Source of the DNA: Lentzea californiensis
GTDB taxonomy: Bacteria; Actinomycetota; Actinomycetes; Mycobacteriales; Pseudonocardiaceae
NCBI RefSeq assembly: GCF_024648825.1
Contig: NZ_JANBBE010000014.1
Location: forward strand, 62,001 to 126,000
DNA: 64,000 nt
Reading direction: 5' to 3'
The position numbers and the translations under genes were made by a program. Shown here piece by piece: positions 50,850-58,550 of the stretch; the stretch's first letter is position 1, and the number at the start of each line of letters is the position of its first letter. The notes beneath the pieces were generated by a model that ran no database searches, was not told the DNA's origin, and saw only the letters and a program-made list of their open reading frames with translations.

Positions 50850-51818
50850 CTACATCTCAGTGGGAAGACCGTCGAGCGTCCCGGCGACCGGGTCGGCGGC
50901 GTCGTCCCGCACGGCCACGAGCAGGTGCGTGGTGTCCACGACGGCGTCCCCGCGCCGGGCCGCGACGAGCTTCGCCCGTTCCATCGCGCGCTCGACCGGA
51001 CCGCCACCGGGCAACACGGCCGGATCCACTCCGGCCTCGCGCAACGCCGCCGCCCCGCCCGACTCGAACTCCGGCTTCAGACTCCGGCCCGCCGCCCGCA
51101 GCTGGTGGTCGACCGTCAGCACCGCCGCCACGAGATCACGAGACGAGACGTCTCGTCTCGCTGCGACCGCGAGCCGTCCGGCCTCGTTGCGCACTACGGT
51201 CAGCACCGGCCCGCCCAGCCCTTGGCCGCGCGCGACCCAGCGGAGGAGCCAGCGCACGTACCCGCCGCCGGAGTCCCCCTCCAGCGCTCCCGCCTTGCGC
51301 AGCAACCGCACGGCGGGCGCTTCCTCGACCTCCGCGTACCGCCGCGAGGCATCGGCTCGCACAGCGGCGGCCGTCGCCTCGACGTCCACCCCGCGCAGCA
51401 CGAACAGGTCGGCGGCACGCCCGGAACCCTGCTCCAGCAACGCGAGCGAGAGGTGGGTCGTGGTCAGCACACCGTCGCCGGCCCGGGCGACCGCCGCGAG
51501 CAGACACTCCTCCAGCGCACGGCTGACGGGCAGCACGGTCCCGATGAGACTCTTGTCGCAGGCGGTGTTCATCAACGCCGTGACGTCCGGATGAGCCTCG
51601 GGAACGACGCCACCGTCGTCGTCGGCCCAGTGCTCCGGCCCCCGCGCCATCGCCTGGGCCGCCAGCGACTTCACGCCGAGCTTGCGGCCGGGTCCGATGG
51701 TGTCGATCAGCGAGATCAGCAGGTTCTCGGTGCCGAGGAAGCCGAACTCCAGCCGGAACGCGCGCTTCGCCGCCGCGGCCAGCACCTTCACGACCTGGTA
51801 GGAGGGGGTGGGCGTCAT
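50850..51818 (-). CDS. Clp N-domain repeat protein without ATPase
   Basis: This 322-residue protein has three stretches resembling Clp N-terminal repeats: LEFGFLGTENLLISLIDTIG near 24, LTTTHLSLALLEQGSGRAADL near 118 and VVDTTHLLVAVRDDAADP near 295. There is no Walker A/B or AAA+ module, so it is not a chaperone motor. It could be an adaptor or peptide/protein-binding protein. The ATG at 51818 was chosen because it begins the conserved part. It is inserted between gcvP and the MerR gene, where mycobacteria carry another gene. Confidence 0.75.
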   Translation of the reverse strand: MTPTPSYQVVKVLAAAAKRAFRLEFGFLGTENLLISLIDTIGPGRKLGVKSLAAQAMARGPEHWADDDGGVVPEAHPDVTALMNTACDKSLIGTVLPVSRALEECLLAAVARAGDGVLTTTHLSLALLEQGSGRAADLFVLRGVDVEATAAAVRADASRRYAEVEEAPAVRLLRKAGALEGDSGGGYVRWLLRWVARGQGLGGPVLTVVRNEAGRLAVAARRDVSSRDLVAAVLTVDHQLRAAGRSLKPEFESGGAAALREAGVDPAVLPGGGPVERAMERAKLVAARRGDAVVDTTHLLVAVRDDAADPVAGTLDGLPTEM

Positions 51819-51922
51819 GCCGGAAACGCTAGGGAACAACAAGATCCGGGCGCTGCTGCCGACCGGCCACTCACCAGCGCCAGTCGGCCACGTTCACAGT
51901 GCCGATCGATCAGTTGGGCCGG

Positions 51923-52489
51923 TCAGCCGGTGGCGCGCTCGCGACGCCGGCGGGTCAGCTCGTCCTCGGTCATCGGGGCGATCTCGACGCCGTCCGCGCG
52001 TTCGGCCGGGAACTCGTGGATCGTGCCGGAGATCTCCCGCATCGCACCGCTGACCGCGATGCCGAACACGCCCTGGCCGCCCTGCAACAGGTCGACGACC
52101 TCCTCGGGCGAGGTGCACTCGTAGACCGTCGTGCCGTCGGAGAACAGCGTGATCTTGGCCAGGTCCTGCACGCCGCGGCGGCGCAGGTGGTCGACCGCCA
52201 CGCGGATGTTCTGCAACGAGACACCGGTGTCCAGCAGCCGCTTCACGACCTTGAGCACCAGGATGTCCTTGAAGGAGTACAACCTCTGGCTGCCGGAGCC
52301 GTGCGCCATCCTTATCGTCGGCGCGACCAGCCCGGTCCTTGCCCAGTAGTCGAGCTGCCGGTACGTGATGCCCGCGATCTGACACGCCGCGGGCCCTCGG
52401 TAACCGACGAGCTCGTCCGGCAGCGAGGAGTCCGGGAACAGTTCACCCTGCAGCCCGGATTCGGCCCGCAAGGGCGCTTCCTCGACCAC
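51923..52489 (-). CDS. MerR-family regulator, Rv1830-like
   Basis: The 188 residues have a MerR helix-turn-helix with the family stretch YRGPAACQIAGITYRQLDYW, ARTGLVAPTIRMA, SQRLYSFKDILVLKVVKRLL. The C-terminal domain (ITLFSDGTTVYECTSPEEVV, GIAVSGAMREISGTIHEFP) is the one found in Rv1830-type proteins. It sits in the conserved garA block. The ligand is unknown. A 330-base gap upstream holds its regulatory region. Confidence 0.9.
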   Translation of the reverse strand: MVEEAPLRAESGLQGELFPDSSLPDELVGYRGPAACQIAGITYRQLDYWARTGLVAPTIRMAHGSGSQRLYSFKDILVLKVVKRLLDTGVSLQNIRVAVDHLRRRGVQDLAKITLFSDGTTVYECTSPEEVVDLLQGGQGVFGIAVSGAMREISGTIHEFPAERADGVEIAPMTEDELTRRRRERATG

Positions 52490-52819
52490 GCCTGCCTCCC
52501 CTCGGAACGGCCACGAAACTCATGACCGTCAAGCCGCCGCGTCCACTCTCGTGAAGCAACGACGTCCACTCGAGTTCGACGGTAAGACCGCTCCGATGGC
52601 AGGTCAACGCGACGCGCGGGGAGTTGCGACCCTCAACCTGAGGTAGAGAGTCATACCGTCACCCGAACAAGCACGTTCAGGTGACGTTTAGTGATCGTTT
52701 AGCGGTCATAACGACCGTAAGTAGTCCAACCGAGGGACGTCCAAACGAACTGCCCTCCAGCCCTTGCGAGACGGAGTGCGACACCGGAGAAAACTCAGGT
52801 GTCCGCGCCTCGACAGCGC
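52490..52819. other. 330-base intergenic region upstream of the Rv1830-like gene
   Basis: No gene is visible. It contains the direct repeats CGTTTAG at 52684-52690 and 52695-52701, adjoining the inverted repeat CGGTC-ATAAC-GACCG at 52703-52717, in a patch AT-richer than its surroundings (52660-52730). This is a likely promoter/operator region for the MerR gene; no confident -10/-35 pair could be assigned. Confidence 0.5.
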
Positions 52820-53293
52820 CTACGTGTCCGCTCCGCGGAAGTCCTCCGGGGAGACGGAGTCGAGGAACTCGCGGAACTTCTCCACCTCGTCCTCCTGCTC
52901 GTCCGGGATGATGAGGCCCGCTTCGGCCAGGACGGACTCCTCGGCGTGGATCGGCACCCCGACGCGCAACGCGAGCGCCACCGAGTCCGAGGGCCGCGCG
53001 GACACCCGCACGTCGCCGTCGAACACGAGCTCCGCGAAGAAGGTGCCCTCCTGCAGGTCGGTGATCCGCACCTGTTCGAGGTTGCGCCCCAGCGCCCCGA
53101 TGACGTCCTTGAGGAGGTCGTGGGTGAGGGGGCGAGCGGGGCGGACGCCCTGCTGCTCGAGCGCGATCGCCGTGGCCTCGACACTGCCGATCCAGATGGG
53201 CAGGTACCGCTCGCCCTCGGTTTCGCGCAGAAGAAGGATCGGCTGGTTCTGGGGCAGCTCCACCCGCACGCCGACGACACGCATTTCGCTCAT
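52820..53293 (-). CDS. DUF151 bifunctional nuclease-domain protein, Rv1829-like
   Basis: This 157-residue single-domain DUF151 protein has the conserved QNQPILLLRETEGERYLPIWIG near 15, PLTHDLLKDVIGALG near 55 and SARPSDSVALALRVGVPI near 97. Plant homologues have DNase/RNase activity; the bacterial role is unclear. It lies between two MerR regulators, the same order as Rv1828-Rv1829-Rv1830 in mycobacteria. Confidence 0.92.
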   Translation of the reverse strand: MSEMRVVGVRVELPQNQPILLLRETEGERYLPIWIGSVEATAIALEQQGVRPARPLTHDLLKDVIGALGRNLEQVRITDLQEGTFFAELVFDGDVRVSARPSDSVALALRVGVPIHAEESVLAEAGLIIPDEQEDEVEKFREFLDSVSPEDFRGADT

Positions 53294-53445
53294 CGGGCCT
53301 CGCCTCCCTCTAATCCGTTCGGGGACGACCCGGTTTCACACCCGAGCATCCCCCGGCGTACCTCTCCGACGCTACCCGCCAAGCGGGCCCAGTGCTCAAT
53401 CGTTTCGGGCAGATCGTGATCAAGAAGGCACGCTCCGCCGGCTGA

Positions 53446-54030
53446 TCAGGACTGGCGCAGGCCCGCTCTCACCAACAACGTGTGCAACGAGGCGAAGAGG
53501 CCGGTCAATTCCCGGACCGTCTCGGTATCTGAGAACGACTTCAGCAGAACCACCTCGTGATCCGCTGCCGCGCGGACCGAGCGCAGGTGCTCGCGCTCGA
53601 CGCCGAGTCCGGTCATCGTCCGGATCGTGCGGAGCGCGGTGATGTCGTCGGTGGTGAACCGGCCACCGGGGCCGGAGCGCACCAGACCGTCGCGCTCCAG
53701 CTGGGAGAGCTGTTCGGCGCTGAAACCGGTCTGGGCGAGCAGATCGAACCGCGAGATGGAGCCCGCGTCCACCGGGGTGGAGTCGAGCTGCTCGCGGATC
53801 ACCTTGAGCGGCAGGTACCTGTCGCGTTGTGCGGACAGCACGAACCGCAACCTCTCGACGTCCGCCACGCTGAACTGGCGGTAGCCGGAGGCGGTGCGTG
53901 CCGGGCGGACCAGCCCCTCCGCTTCGAGGAAGCGGATCTTGGAGATGGTGACGTCGGGGAACTCGGGCCGAAGCTGTGCGAGCACAGCCCCGATGCTCGT
54001 GCCCCCGCGTTGTGGCCGCCCGGCCGTCAC
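53446..54030 (-). CDS. MerR-family regulator, Rv1828-like
   Basis: The 194 residues begin SIGAVLAQLRPEFPDVTISK, then IRFLEAEGLVRPARTASGYR and QFSVADVERLRFVLSAQRD, an Rv1828-type MerR N-terminal domain. The C-terminal domain (LDLLAQTGFSAEQLSQLERD-like and TGLGVEREHLRSVRAAAD) is expected for Rv1828 proteins. It is separated from garA by three bases, so the two are coupled. Confidence 0.92.
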   Translation of the reverse strand: MTAGRPQRGGTSIGAVLAQLRPEFPDVTISKIRFLEAEGLVRPARTASGYRQFSVADVERLRFVLSAQRDRYLPLKVIREQLDSTPVDAGSISRFDLLAQTGFSAEQLSQLERDGLVRSGPGGRFTTDDITALRTIRTMTGLGVEREHLRSVRAAADHEVVLLKSFSDTETVRELTGLFASLHTLLVRAGLRQS

Positions 54031-54033
54031 GCG

Positions 54034-54492
54034 TCAGGCTCCCGCGGAGCCAGGACCCGTCAGGAAGACGAGGCGGAACTTGCCGATCTGAACCTCGTCG
54101 CCGTTCGCGAGGACGGCCTGGTCGACCGGCTCACGGTTGACGTAGGTGCCGTTGAGGCTGCCGACGTCGATGACGACGAACTCGCCGCTCTCCCGGCGGA
54201 ACTCGGCGTGGCGGCGCGAGACCGTCACGTCGTCCAGGAAGATGTCGCTGTCGGGGTGGCGCCCGGCGCTCGTCGTGTCGCGGTCCAGCAAGAACCGGGA
54301 ACCGGCGTTCGGGCCGCGCTTCACCACGAGCAGCGCGGAACCGGCGGGAAGGGCGTCAACACCGGCAACGGCCGGCTCCTGTGCGGGCGCCTCGGCGCCG
54401 CCTTCCATCTCCTGGAGGAAGTCCGCCCGGAAGACGGAGGTCCGCTCCGGGGACTGCTCCGGCGGAACGCCTGGGCCGTCGTTCGTGCTCAC
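54034..54492 (-). CDS. garA: GarA/OdhI FHA-domain regulator of 2-oxoglutarate metabolism
   Basis: This 152-residue protein has an N-terminal phosphorylatable tail (ERTSVFRADFLQEME) and an FHA domain with SAGRHPDSDIFLDDVTVSRR and NGTYVNREPV. In mycobacteria and corynebacteria it binds 2-oxoglutarate dehydrogenase and glutamate dehydrogenase and is switched off when Ser/Thr kinases phosphorylate one of two adjacent threonines. Here the first threonine is arginine. The GTG at 54492 has GGAGGAG upstream; a GTG at 54609 overlapping the gcvH stop would add 39 basic residues. Confidence 0.93.
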   Translation of the reverse strand: MSTNDGPGVPPEQSPERTSVFRADFLQEMEGGAEAPAQEPAVAGVDALPAGSALLVVKRGPNAGSRFLLDRDTTSAGRHPDSDIFLDDVTVSRRHAEFRRESGEFVVIDVGSLNGTYVNREPVDQAVLANGDEVQIGKFRLVFLTGPGSAGA

Positions 54493-54605
54493 CTGAGCTC
54501 TCCTCCTGCTGCTGGATCCGTCACTTCCGGTAAAACCTATCGCGTTGGGGTCTCCGCCTTCAGCGCGGCTCCCCTTCCGGCCGAAGATCCGGCGAAAGAT
54601 CGACG

Positions 54606-54989
54606 TCACTCCTTCTCCACCAACGCCTTGTACCCGTCCGCGTCCAACAGGCCTTCCAGCGCCTCGGGGTCGTTCAGCCTGATCTCGACCATCCAGCCCT
54701 CGCCGTACGGATCGGTGTTGACCGCGTCCGGCGTCTGGACCAACGCGTCGTTGATCGCGGTCACCTCGCCGTCGAGCGGGGAGTAGAGGTCGGAGACGCT
54801 CTTGGTGGACTCCACCTCGCCGAACGTGTCCCCCGCCGCCACGGTGTGACCGACCTCGGGCAGCTGGACGAAGACGACGTCACCGAGCTGTTCCTGGGCG
54901 TAGTCGGTGATGCCGACGCGCACTGTGTTCTCGCCGTGGGTGGCGATCCACTCGTGCTCCTCGGTGTAACGAAGCTCCTCGGGAATCAA
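54606..54989 (-). CDS. gcvH: Glycine cleavage system H protein
   Basis: This 127-residue lipoyl carrier shuttles the aminomethyl group between the P, T and L proteins. It has RYTEEHEWIATHG at the start, DYAQEQLGDVVFVQLPEVG near 30 and the lipoylation site FGEVESTKSVSDLYSP (Lys near 63). The start is a TTG at 54989 with GAGGAG about ten bases upstream. It lies in the garA block, apart from the riboswitch-controlled gcvP. Confidence 0.95.
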   Translation of the reverse strand: MIPEELRYTEEHEWIATHGENTVRVGITDYAQEQLGDVVFVQLPEVGHTVAAGDTFGEVESTKSVSDLYSPLDGEVTAINDALVQTPDAVNTDPYGEGWMVEIRLNDPEALEGLLDADGYKALVEKE

Positions 54990-55031
54990 CTGACTGCGCT
55001 CCTCGTGCTGAACCTGTATGGGGTGATCTTT

Positions 55032-55613
55032 TCACGCGACCGTGCGAGGTGTGACCCGCAGGGCCAGGAAGAACTGGTAGACGTACAGCAGCGCCGACCA
55101 CAGGTAGAGGGCTCCGCCCCAGGCCGTGAACGCGTAGGCGATCGGCTGCGCGACCTGCGCCCACCCCGAGTCCCCCTGCGCGATGAGCAGCAGGGGGAAG
55201 GCGTACAGCAGGTTGAAGGTCGCGGCCTTGCCCAGGTACGTCACCTCGAACGTGCCCCAGCCCCGTTGGCGCAGCACGAGCAGGCAGATGCCGACGACGA
55301 CCTCTCGGCCCACGAGCACGAGGGCGATCCAGAGCGGCACGATGTCCCTGATGACGAACGCCAGCAGCGTGCAGAACACGTAGAGGCGGTCGGCGGCGGG
55401 ATCGAGCAGCGCGCCGAGGTTGCTCATCTGGTCGAGCCAGCGCGCGAGCTTGCCGTCGAGCCAGTCGGAGAAGCCCGCGAACATGAGGATGAGCAGCGCC
55501 CAGCCGTCTTCGCGGGGTCCGAGCAACAGGTACAGGAACAGCGGAACACCGGCCAGCCGCAGCACGCTGAGCAGGTTCGGAATCGTCAGCAGGCGATCAG
55601 CCGGGTCACGCAC
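55032..55613 (-). CDS. pgsA: CDP-alcohol phosphatidyltransferase (PgsA-type)
   Basis: This 193-residue integral membrane protein has about five helices and the CDP-alcohol phosphotransferase motif D-x2-D-G-x2-A-R-x8-G-x3-D-x3-D, seen as FSDWLDGKLARWLDQ followed by LGALLDPAAD near 50-75. It makes a phospholipid head group, most likely phosphatidylglycerophosphate, or cardiolipin as proposed for the mycobacterial Rv1822. Position at the start of the gcvH-garA block matches Rv1822. Confidence 0.9.
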   Translation of the reverse strand: MRDPADRLLTIPNLLSVLRLAGVPLFLYLLLGPREDGWALLILMFAGFSDWLDGKLARWLDQMSNLGALLDPAADRLYVFCTLLAFVIRDIVPLWIALVLVGREVVVGICLLVLRQRGWGTFEVTYLGKAATFNLLYAFPLLLIAQGDSGWAQVAQPIAYAFTAWGGALYLWSALLYVYQFFLALRVTPRTVA

Positions 55614-55718
55614 ACCCGCACTCTAAACGAGTGACTGCGCAGGGGCTGCCGGATGGCGTCACGGCACGCTGTGCGACTGGTTGCGGGGGTGCGGTCGTTC
55701 TGCGTTCGGGGGTGGGAC

Positions 55719-55934
55719 TCAGGCTGTCCGGGTGAACGTCCAGCCGCGGCGCTGCATCTCGGCGCCGGTGATGGCGTGCGGGCGGCCCCGGTCGTCGCGG
55801 CCCACCCAGCGGGCGCGGAAACCCTCGAGCACGTAGGCGTGACCCCGGCTCCAGACCACGCTGCACGGCGTGGTCGGCAGCGCGGAACCGGACTGCTCGT
55901 CCTGCTGCGGCTGGGTCTCCATGGCGGTTCTCAT
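55719..55934 (-). CDS. Small conserved actinobacterial protein
   Basis: The 71 residues have a conserved-looking core, VVWSRGHAYVLEGFRARWVG and DDRGRPHAITGAEMQRRGW. The ATG at 55934 has GGAGGG six bases upstream, which supports translation. No known function. A short palindrome lies upstream at 55949-55963. Confidence 0.65.
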   Translation of the reverse strand: MRTAMETQPQQDEQSGSALPTTPCSVVWSRGHAYVLEGFRARWVGRDDRGRPHAITGAEMQRRGWTFTRTA

Positions 55935-56187
55935 TTCAGTCCCTCCGTGACATCAGGGATGTCGCGTGCCGGGGCTCCGGCGTTATCCCTGTGAACGAAT
56001 TCTGGCCGACTGTGGTTCAGAACACGTGTCCTGTTTGGGTCCTTAGCGTTAACTGGATCAATCGGCGCGCCGAGCTGTTCGGGCCCGAAGCGGGGCGGAA
56101 TTCCGGGTGCTTGCCTGCGCAACCGTTCGTCGTACGCCGATGACCGCACAACGTCCATTCGGGATCGGCTGGGCCTAACCTCATGGC
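55935..56187. other. 253-base intergenic region
   Basis: It contains the inverted repeat GACATC-AGG-GATGTC (55949-55963) just before the small gene, and a leaderless-type -10 element for the ANTAR gene at its right end. A 75-codon frame at 55931-56158 lacks the codon bias of real genes here and is not called. Confidence 0.55.
56176..56181 (+). promoter_or_regulatory. TAACCT -10 of a leaderless ANTAR-gene transcript
   Basis: The final T lies seven bases before the GTG at 56188, and no Shine-Dalgarno is present. This is the spacing expected for leaderless transcription. Confidence 0.6.
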
Positions 56188-56856
56188 GTGACCCAGGTGA
56201 AATTCGGTGCGGAGCTCATCTCCCGGTTGATGGACCACCTGTGCTCGCGGCTCGACGGCTGCGAGGGCGTCGGTCTGAGCGTGTGGCCGGACGGCACGTT
56301 GCTGCGCGCCATCGGGGTCGCGGTCGAACTGGACGCCGAGCAGCTCAGCGCCGGTGCCGGGCCGCTCGTCGAAGCCTCACGCGACGAACGGCAGGTGTCC
56401 GGTGAGGTCGCCGGTACGCACGTCGTCGCGGTGCCGGGCAGCTGGGGCGACAGCGGGCCGGTCGTGCTGACCGTCTACCTGTCGCACGCGCCCCAGATCG
56501 AGGACCTCAAGGCCATCGAGGAGATAGAGCCGCTCGTCGCGACGGCGGCCGCGGTCGTCGAGTTCTGCTCGGGCGAGGTGCTGAGGGCCGACCAGATGGT
56601 GCGCATGGTGCAGCACCGCCGCTACATCGAGCAGGCGAAGGGCCTGGTCATGGGGGCGCGGCCGGGCCCGCCCGGCGAGGCGTTCGAACTGCTGGTGCGG
56701 GCCAGCCAGCGCGCCAACGTGAAGCTCCGGGACGTGGCCACCGCGCTGGTGCTGGTCGTCGGCGGGACGCTGGAGGACAGCGCGGAGGAGGTCGTCGAGC
56801 CTCCACGGGCCGCGCTGGAGGTCGCACGCAAACTGTGGGACGCGCTGAGCGTTTGA
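56188..56856 (+). CDS. GAF-like and ANTAR domain protein (RNA-binding antiterminator type)
   Basis: The 222 residues have an N-terminal GAF-like sensor region (about 1-130; GCEGVGLSVWPDGTLLRAIG) and a C-terminal ANTAR domain (about 140-195; QMVRMVQHRRYIEQAKGLVM, ASQRANVKLRDVATALV). ANTAR proteins bind tandem RNA hairpins and prevent termination. Its last codons contain the GTTT -35 element of the downstream STAS-gene promoter, which places it next to the SigB/F module. The target RNA is unknown. Confidence 0.9.
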   Translation: MTQVKFGAELISRLMDHLCSRLDGCEGVGLSVWPDGTLLRAIGVAVELDAEQLSAGAGPLVEASRDERQVSGEVAGTHVVAVPGSWGDSGPVVLTVYLSHAPQIEDLKAIEEIEPLVATAAAVVEFCSGEVLRADQMVRMVQHRRYIEQAKGLVMGARPGPPGEAFELLVRASQRANVKLRDVATALVLVVGGTLEDSAEEVVEPPRAALEVARKLWDALSV

Positions 56857-56876
56857 ACCGACCATTGTCCGGGTAT
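56851..56876 (+). promoter_or_regulatory. SigB/SigF-type promoter GTTT-N16-GGGTAT
   Basis: GTTT at 56851-56854 and GGGTAT at 56871-56876 with a 16-base spacer match the actinobacterial SigF/SigB stress-promoter consensus exactly. It reads into the STAS gene and overlaps the ANTAR-gene stop. It implies autocontrol by the sigma factor encoded 1.7 kb downstream. Confidence 0.85.
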
Positions 56877-56998
56877 GGACCCTTCGACCTGTCCTGTTGG
56901 GCGGCCACTCCCGTACGGTGGTGTCCGCAGCGGTTGAGCCACCAGCCGCATCGGGGCCGCTGCGTGGCGGCTTCCTGTATTCGAGAGGAAGTACTTCG

Positions 56999-57355
56999 GT
57001 GACTGTGCAGGATCCGCGTGCGGAGCAGATCGAGCTGAAGGTGCGGCAGCCGGCGCCCGGAGTCACCGTCCTCGCCGTCTCCGGCGAGGTCGACATGGTG
57101 TCCGCGCCGTCGTTGCGCGAAGCCCTCATCAACGGTCTCGGCGACGGTGGCGTCTTCGTCGTGGACATGACCGGCGTGACGTTCCTCGGTTCCGCCGGCC
57201 TCGCCGTGCTGGTCGAGGCCGCGAGGCGCGCGCAGCAGGAAGAAGCCTCGCTCAAGGTCGTGGCGAAGGCACGGGCCGTGACGCGTCCGCTGGAGGCGAC
57301 CGGCCTCGGTGAGGTCTTCAGCATGCACGACTCCGTCGACTCCGCCCTGGCCTAA
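56999..57355 (+). CDS. STAS-domain anti-sigma factor antagonist (RsbV-like)
   Basis: This 118-residue single STAS domain reads VTVLAVSGEVDMVSAPSLRE, then FVVDMTGVTFLGSAGLAVLV, with the phosphorylatable Ser in GSAGL near 69. RsbV-type proteins bind and neutralise the anti-sigma kinase when unphosphorylated, freeing SigB/SigF. The gene follows the GTTT/GGGTAT promoter by about 115 bases. Its stop overlaps the converging HATPase-STAS gene by four bases. Confidence 0.92.
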   Translation: MTVQDPRAEQIELKVRQPAPGVTVLAVSGEVDMVSAPSLREALINGLGDGGVFVVDMTGVTFLGSAGLAVLVEAARRAQQEEASLKVVAKARAVTRPLEATGLGEVFSMHDSVDSALA

Positions 57356-58047
57356 CGCCTCCGGACGACGAGGCGGTTGCCCGCCGCGCTGAGCGCCTCG
57401 GCGACGTCGTGGAGGGCCTGCTCGACCCCGCCCTCCTCACCGCCGAGCTCGCCGAGCTCGACGGTCAACGGCACGGTGCCCCCGCGTGCCGCCGTGGTGA
57501 GCGTGCGGCGCAGCGAAGGACCTGCCTCCACAGGCACGTTCCCGCGCACCACCGCTACTACGCCGGAGGAGGTCTCGTGGATCTGGACGTCGCATTCGAG
57601 CGCCGCTCTGGCCACGGGCAGCACGGGCGAACGAGCTCGCCGCAGGTGCACGGTCGTGCCGCTCGCCCTGCGGTCGATCTCGACGTCGTCCACGCTCTCC
57701 CGCATGAGCAGGAGACCTCGTCCGCGCATGGTCATCGCCGGAGGCGGCACACGCCATTGGCCGTGGTCGGTGACGTTCACGTGGGCCGAACCGTCCAGTT
57801 CGCAGTGGGCGTTCACCTCGACGGTGCCGCCCGCGGGACCCGGATAGGCGTGCTCCACCGAGTTGTTGACGGCCTCGCTGACGGCGAGGACGAGATCGCT
57901 GGCTTCGTCCTCACCGAAACCGGCACCGTGCAGCCATTCGCGGAGCTGGTGCCGCACAGGCGCCACCTCGTGCGGGTCCGCCGGGAATCGGAGGACCAGG
58001 AAGTCTTCGTGCACAAGCACAGCGCTCCTCCGGTTGGTTGCCTTCAC
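57352..58047 (-). CDS. HATPase-STAS fusion protein
   Basis: The 231 residues form a GHKL ATPase domain (about 5-140) with N-box AVSEAVNNSVEHAY, TDHGQWR and RGRGLLLMRE, the features of an RsbW/SpoIIAB-type anti-sigma kinase. A STAS-like domain follows at about 145-230 (VAVVRGNVPVEAGPSLRRTL, VELGELGGEEGGVEQALHDV). In the STAS part the usual phospho-Ser of the SAG motif is missing, with Glu/Gly in its place. It could therefore be a self-regulated or constitutively signalling kinase in the SigB/F switch. Confidence 0.87.
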   Translation of the reverse strand: MKATNRRSAVLVHEDFLVLRFPADPHEVAPVRHQLREWLHGAGFGEDEASDLVLAVSEAVNNSVEHAYPGPAGGTVEVNAHCELDGSAHVNVTDHGQWRVPPPAMTMRGRGLLLMRESVDDVEIDRRASGTTVHLRRARSPVLPVARAALECDVQIHETSSGVVAVVRGNVPVEAGPSLRRTLTTAARGGTVPLTVELGELGGEEGGVEQALHDVAEALSAAGNRLVVRRR

Positions 58048-58080
58048 CAGGTGACTTCCCTGGGCGCCCAGTCAGTACAC

Positions 58081-58106
58081 GTGTGAGATGAGATCGTTTC
58101 GGGTAC
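58081..58106 (+). promoter_or_regulatory. Possible SigB/F-type promoter before the RsbW gene
   Basis: GTGT at 58081-58084 and GGGTAC at 58101-58106 (16-base spacer) resemble GTTT-N16-GGGTAT. Transcription would start a few bases before the ATG at 58116. Weaker than the promoter at 56851. Confidence 0.5.
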
Positions 58107-58115
58107 GGCAATGAC

Positions 58116-58550
58116 ATGTCGTCCCTAGGCAGAACGGACTACGAGGTGGCTGTGACTCAATTGTCAGGCGTCGAGCTCCGGATGGCGGCGGATCCCACGC
58201 AGCTGTCCATCGTGCGCGCGGTCGCGGCGGACATCGCGATGCGGCAGGACTTCGACCTCGACTCGATCGAGGACCTGAAGCTCGCCGTGGACGAGACCTG
58301 CTCCACGCTGATCACGCTGGCAGCGCAGGACGCCGTGCTCAGCTGCCACTTCGCGGTGGACGACAGAGGTGCCGTCCACGTCGCGGCGAAGATCTCCGCG
58401 AAGTCCGCGGCCGGCCCCGACGAGGCCAGCTTCGGCTGGCGGGTGCTGACCGCGCTCGTCGACTCGGTGCAGACGCGAGTCGAGGAGACCGAAGGGTTCC
58501 TGGTCCACATCAACCTCGTGAAGTCCACGGCAGGGGCGGTGGATGCGTGA
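58116..58550 (+). CDS. rsbW: RsbW-like anti-sigma factor
   Basis: This 144-residue ATPase-fold protein has ELRMAADPTQLSIVRAVAAD, DFDLDSIEDLKLAVDETCST (N-box region with Asp-Glu but no Asn) and SFGWRVLTALVDSVQT. It matches the anti-sigma factor UsfX/RsbW group encoded just before sigF in mycobacteria. It likely holds the downstream sigma factor inactive. Start choice is uncertain: the ATG at 58116 or a GTG about 11 codons later. The stop overlaps the sigma-factor GTG (GTGA). Confidence 0.88.
   Translation: MSSLGRTDYEVAVTQLSGVELRMAADPTQLSIVRAVAADIAMRQDFDLDSIEDLKLAVDETCSTLITLAAQDAVLSCHFAVDDRGAVHVAAKISAKSAAGPDEASFGWRVLTALVDSVQTRVEETEGFLVHINLVKSTAGAVDA

Noticed and set aside
55931-56158. 75-codon minus frame ending in an ATGA overlap with the small gene at 55934
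   Set aside because: Third-position GC is far lower than in neighbouring genes and no Shine-Dalgarno is present; the overlap is probably chance.
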